Part shown: one piece after another, positions 5,206 to 7,393 of the stretch
Position numbering within the stretch: position 1 is the stretch's first letter
Layout: each line of letters begins with the position of its first letter
Origin: DATDYQ01 sp035288965
GTDB lineage: Archaea > Nanobdellota > Nanobdellia > SCGC-AAA011-G17 > JAGVZF01
Direction: 5' to 3'
DNA: 7,393 bases
NCBI GenBank assembly: GCA_035288965.1
Contig: DATDYQ010000059.1
Span: 1 to 7,393, forward strand
Made by a program: the position numbers and the translations under genes
Notes under the pieces: model-generated
Database searches by the model: none
Seen by the model: only the letters and a program-made list of their open reading frames with translations
Told to the model about the DNA's origin: nothing

Positions 5206-6267
5206 CTAGTTATATTTATACAAATAATAAATCTCTTGTGCACTTAAAGTTCTATTATAAATTCTGACTTCATCAAATTCACCATTTATAAAATAATCAG
5301 ATATCCTTGTACCAACATTTATTTTATTGGATCCCATAGATAATTTTTTCACACTTGTTATAGTTGATCCTGCTAAATAACCATCTTTATATAATGATAC
5401 ATTACCATCTTTGAAAGAAACTCCATAAAAATGCCACGAATTATCGTTTGTTAGTCCTAAATTAACTTCACTTGATTTTGTTGAATCTCTAAAATTAACT
5501 CTCCATTGGTTTGATATGGTATTAATCCCCCAATCATGACCTAGGTTAGCTCCATATCCAACCCCTATTGCCCCAAAAAATGTTCCACTTCTAACTTCTT
5601 TTGAATTAAACCAAAAAAATAAGCTAAAATTAGAATTATCCATAGGGTTAATACTATCTATGCTGATAAAATCATTAACTCCATCAAAATAATAAGCCTG
5701 TTCAAATTTTCCATTAGTTTGGACTGCACCAGATATAGCACCATTATTTCCATTTCCGGATTTATCATTGGCATCTTTATTAAGGGGCATATACAAAACC
5801 AATCTTTCATCACTAACAACGTGTCCGCTTAATTCTTTTTCATCTGCAGTATTTCCAGTTTTAATTTTATTTTTTACAGGAGTTCTTGGAGCAATTGAAA
5901 CTTTGCTTATGTTTGTTATTTTTCCTTGCAATGAAACATCAATTGTTTTAGTTTCTAATTCTTTTACTGGAGTTTCTATATCATAACTCTGTACATTTCC
6001 TTGTTCACTTTCAATAATTATTCTCAACCCAGTAATATTACCAGGATTTGAATCTCTTTTTACTTTAATCTGAAGAACATCACTTGAGAGATATTTTATA
6101 GAATTATCTACAATATCTAATTGTGAAAATCCAGCTCCTAAATCAATCTGTTCTGTACTGTTATTAAGAAAACTTGAAACAACCAGCCATACAATTCCAA
6201 CAGCAGCTAGTACAATTAAAACAAGCAGAACAGTTGTAATTACATCACTAACTCCTTTTTTATTCAT
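5206..6267 (-). CDS. Pilin-LamG fusion, putative adhesive surface subunit
   Basis: 353 aa from ATG 6267. A TTG 39 nt upstream would add 13 hydrophobic residues before the signal and is unlikely. The start MNKKG, cut before VSDVITTVLLVLIVLAAVG, is a class III signal with a helix to about residue 34. Residues 50-128 form a pilin-like beta domain, then a linker with ELSGHVVSDERL (145-156). Residues 156-350 are a complete LamG/concanavalin-like jelly roll (LamG-like family 3): KSGNGNNGAISG (169-180), FDGVNDFISI (194-203), NDNSWHFYGVSF (274-285), VSLYKDG (290-296) and the strongly typical GEFDEVRIYNRTLSAQEI (329-346). Such domains often bind sugars or matrix polymers. No cysteines. It is the first pilin-type gene of the cluster, with a TATA box at leaderless distance. 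A role as a tip or side adhesin is inferred. Confidence 0.92.
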   Translation of the reverse strand: MNKKGVSDVITTVLLVLIVLAAVGIVWLVVSSFLNNSTEQIDLGAGFSQLDIVDNSIKYLSSDVLQIKVKRDSNPGNITGLRIIIESEQGNVQSYDIETPVKELETKTIDVSLQGKITNISKVSIAPRTPVKNKIKTGNTADEKELSGHVVSDERLVLYMPLNKDANDKSGNGNNGAISGAVQTNGKFEQAYYFDGVNDFISIDSINPMDNSNFSLFFWFNSKEVRSGTFFGAIGVGYGANLGHDWGINTISNQWRVNFRDSTKSSEVNLGLTNDNSWHFYGVSFKDGNVSLYKDGYLAGSTITSVKKLSMGSNKINVGTRISDYFINGEFDEVRIYNRTLSAQEIYYLYKYN

Positions 6268-6284
6268 AATATATACTAGAAATA

Positions 6285-6298
6285 TTATATTAATAAAG
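6285..6298 (-). promoter_or_regulatory. TATA box of the LamG pilin, leaderless spacing
   Basis: CTTTATTAATATAA in the sense strand, centred about 26 nt before ATG 6267. Its first ten bases are identical to the TATA region of the 4614-5120 gene. A second TATA-like ATATATTTAAG at 6327-6337 could start a transcript near 6306 with a 39-nt leader. Confidence 0.5.
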
Positions 6299-6335
6299 TT
6301 AATCAAATAGCTTATTGTAATAATCCTTAAATATA

Positions 6336-6806
6336 TTATTTATCTCTGTTTTTGTCAGAGTCAATCCATTTAAAAAAATTTTCATGTAAGTTAGTTCCAG
6401 GCAGCCGATATTCCCGGTCTTCACATGAATAGTATGGATAATAATATTTTTCCATTATTCCTGCAGCCGTAATATCTTCATTTGTTATTGACCTGTCTTC
6501 AGACATTATCTGGTCAATGACCATCTCAATAATTGCAGCGAATATTAATTTATCCCCAACACCAGGCATGAATGGTACTGGGCATTGGCCTTGAACCGTA
6601 ATACTAGTCATTGCATCCCCATATACTTTGTATTCAGATATACTGCTGGCAATTTTACACATTCCTTTAAGAAGAGTTCTCTTTACTTCTTGTTTATCAT
6701 CACTATATATCCCATGTTTCATTTTCAATTTCAGAATTAGGCTCTGAAGTGCCAACACCTCAAATAAAATCAGCGTAGACTCAGAGATCTGCTTATCAAA
6801 ACTCAT
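6336..6806 (-). CDS. Unrecognised 156-aa soluble protein downstream of SRP RNA
   Basis: I do not recognise this protein. It has no signal peptide or membrane helix. The N-terminal half (about 5-55) looks helical, with SESTLILFEVLALQSLILKL and a KQEVKRTLLKGMCK segment. The middle has QGQCPVPFMPGVGDKL (72-87), followed by another helix (IFAAIIEMVIDQIM). The C-terminal third is rich in Tyr and charged residues (EKYYYPYYSCEDREYRLPG). The ATG at 6806 is supported by GAGGAA six bases upstream. That site follows closely on the 3' end of the SRP RNA, so the two may share a primary transcript. It looks unrelated to the pilin genes by sequence. The reading frame is real by length and codon pattern; its function is open. 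Confidence 0.7.
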   Translation of the reverse strand: MSFDKQISESTLILFEVLALQSLILKLKMKHGIYSDDKQEVKRTLLKGMCKIASSISEYKVYGDAMTSITVQGQCPVPFMPGVGDKLIFAAIIEMVIDQIMSEDRSITNEDITAAGIMEKYYYPYYSCEDREYRLPGTNLHENFFKWIDSDKNRDK

Positions 6807-6810
6807 CAGT

Positions 6811-6816
6811 TTCCTC
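6811..6816 (-). promoter_or_regulatory. Ribosome binding site of the 156-aa gene
   Basis: GAGGAA in the sense strand ends four bases before ATG 6806 (the GAGG core ends six bases before). It limits how far the SRP RNA can extend at its 3' end. Confidence 0.5.
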
Positions 6817-7033
6817 TAATCTTTCTCAGCTTTGCTACCCTGTAAGCACCATGTTTCCTGGTTAGGGCTGCTTCGATCAAGATCTGACCCGGTTTGCAGG
6901 AGCACGATCGAACAGGACAAAACGTCAACGTCCGAATAGAGACTCAATGAACTTTGAGTCACTCGTCTCCTTGCAGCCTGCTTAAAGCTCGCGAGCAAAT
7001 GGCACAGAGCTAACGTGCCGGCCTAGTCTACAC
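6815..7033 (-). ncRNA. Signal recognition particle RNA (archaeal type)
   Basis: The region is much richer in G and C than its surroundings. The sense strand begins near GTGTAGACTAGGCC. The Alu domain is readable: GCC, then helix 3 GGCAC/GTGCC, helix 4 TGCT/AGCA, then GGC closing helix 2. Loop 3 contains AGCTC and loop 4 contains GAGCT, which pair perfectly, the known L3-L4 contact. The S domain has the conserved SRP54 site of helix 8 (6865-6890): GGG-TCAG on one side and AAGCAG-CCC on the other, followed by CTAACC, as in known SRP RNAs. Further on is ACAGGGTAGC, also found in B. subtilis scRNA. Ends are approximate. The RNA is shorter than usual archaeal SRP RNAs, with little evident helix 1 and a short helix 5. 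Confidence 0.9.
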
Positions 7034-7051
7034 AAAATCAAGAAATAAAGA

Positions 7052-7060
7052 GTTTTTAAG
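7052..7060 (-). promoter_or_regulatory. TATA box of the SRP RNA gene
   Basis: CTTAAAAAC in the sense strand, centred about 25 nt before the inferred RNA start around 7030-7033. Confidence 0.45.
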
Positions 7061-7080
7061 TGTTTTGGAAATCTGAGCTT

Positions 7081-7137
7081 TGCACAATGAGACAAACTAA
7101 CAGAAACTTGCACAATATTAAAAGAGAACTTGCACAA
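7081..7137. repeat. Three TGCACAA direct repeats upstream of the SRP RNA gene
   Basis: TGCACAA occurs at 7081-7087, 7109-7115 and 7131-7137. The second and third sit in longer similar units (AACTTGCACAA followed by an A/T-rich AAAAG stretch). The spacings are 28 and 22 bp. They fall in three different frames of the overlapping plus-strand ORF, so protein repetition does not explain them. A binding site array is possible. Confidence 0.55.
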
Positions 7138-7245
7138 AATAAAAGTTATAGTTTTTATTACTTTCTATTAGGGATTTGGTCTACAATATTCTTTAACACC
7201 ATATTCCACTTGAAAAATATTCCATTAGTTGTAAAAGATTTATAA
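7087..7245 (+). CDS. Doubtful 52-aa membrane protein
   Basis: The only plus-strand frame I keep, at low confidence. ATG at 7087 gives a basic, Asn/Gln-rich start of about 20 residues, one hydrophobic segment (SFYYFLLGIWSTIFFNTIF) and the end KNIPLVVKDL. That is a plausible one-helix protein, but there is no ribosome binding site, the ORF overlaps the TGCACAA repeats, and it could be chance in AT-rich DNA. Without it, 7060-7262 holds no gene. Confidence 0.22.
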   Translation: MRQTNRNLHNIKRELAQNKSYSFYYFLLGIWSTIFFNTIFHLKNIPLVVKDL

Positions 7246-7262
7246 TTTACTCATGTCCATAA

Positions 7263-7393
7263 ATCTAAAACCACATTCTTTAGAATGTGGTAGTAACTTT
7301 AGGGTTTTAGATCCTAGAAAATCTTGACGATTTTTCTTTAGATTTTCTGGACCAGAAAAGCATAGCTTTTCTTGGTTTTAGATCATCCAGAAA
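7263..7393. mobile_element. Multi-hairpin region, possible end of an IS200/IS605-type element
   Basis: Three strong palindromes in 130 bp. The first has 9-bp arms ACCACATTC/GAATGTGGT with a TTTA loop (7270-7291). It is enclosed by perfect 10-bp arms ATCTAAAACC/GGTTTTAGAT (7263-7272, 7303-7312), which overlap it by three bases. The second has arms AGAAAATCT/AGATTTTCT (7316-7348). The third has arms GAAAAGC/GCTTTTC with loop ATA (7355-7371), extended by CCA/TGG. GGTTTTAGATC recurs at 7374-7384. A stem with a TTTA loop resembles the subterminal hairpins of IS200/IS605 elements, and a structured tail of this size resembles the RNA encoded at the end of tnpB genes. No transposase gene is visible; it would have to lie beyond 7393, so the assignment is tentative. 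Confidence 0.4.

Noticed and set aside
5768..5986. 72-aa plus-strand frame
   Set aside because: Antisense to the pilin-LamG fusion.
6268..6306. N-terminal extension of the LamG pilin from a TTG
   Set aside because: It would add 13 hydrophobic residues before the KKG signal and put the prepilin cleavage site at residue 18; ATG 6267 fits the family and the TATA spacing.
6816..6998. 60-aa minus-strand frame
   Set aside because: Lies wholly within the SRP RNA gene, which explains the sequence.
7310..7393. Minus-strand open frame (about 28 codons to the edge) as the C-terminus of a TnpB
   Set aside because: No recognisable TnpB residues and the stretch is almost entirely hairpin; a coding role cannot be supported without the sequence beyond 7393.

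Overview
The window looks like DPANN archaeal DNA, most like the Pacearchaeota/Woesearchaeota. The evidence is an AT-rich sequence with archaeal TATA boxes placed for leaderless mRNAs, an SRP RNA with an archaeal-type Alu domain (helices 3 and 4 with pairing loops), many class III (prepilin-type) signal peptides, and small secreted-protein families I associate with that group from memory. Lineage is inferred, because there is no rRNA or marker protein here.

Every well-supported gene lies on the minus strand, so the window is transcribed right to left. Reading in that direction: 7393-7263 is a run of strong hairpins, possibly an end of an IS200/IS605-type element. 7262-7060 holds three short TGCACAA repeats and a doubtful small plus-strand ORF. 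About 7033-6815 is the SRP RNA gene, followed by an unrecognised 156-aa protein (6806-6336). From 6267 down comes a dense cluster for a type IV pilus-like surface structure: a pilin fused to a LamG lectin-like domain (6267-5206), a QFYLIA-type pseudopilin (5120-4614), a four-cysteine minor pilin (4573-4052), a 53-aa zinc ribbon absent from a simple long-ORF search (4035-3874), two further four-cysteine pilins separated by 1 nt (3793-3350, 3348-2872), the decapitated remnant of a pilin (2860-2825), a Glu5 pilin (2707-2156), a membrane-anchored cysteine-rich protein with an EF-hand loop (2115-925), and the start of a VirB11/GspE-type secretion ATPase (842-1, cut by the window edge).

How they would work together (inference): a prepilin peptidase encoded elsewhere cleaves the K-K/R-G/A signals, the ATPase drives assembly, the pilins form the fibre and its minor subunits, and the LamG fusion and Cys-rich protein are exposed at the surface as binding or adhesion parts, plausibly for contact with a host cell or polymer.

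The most interesting non-coding signal is a family of short inverted repeats (GAACCTTT-nnn-AAAGGTTC, usually followed by CCAAA in the sense direction) found only in gaps of the pilin cluster. Four lie in a row at 2725-2824, directly abutting the pilin remnant, with single copies at 4593-4611 and 5162-5180. The last keeps its fold only in the sense RNA through G-U pairs. The SRP RNA has an unusual helix 8 apical loop.
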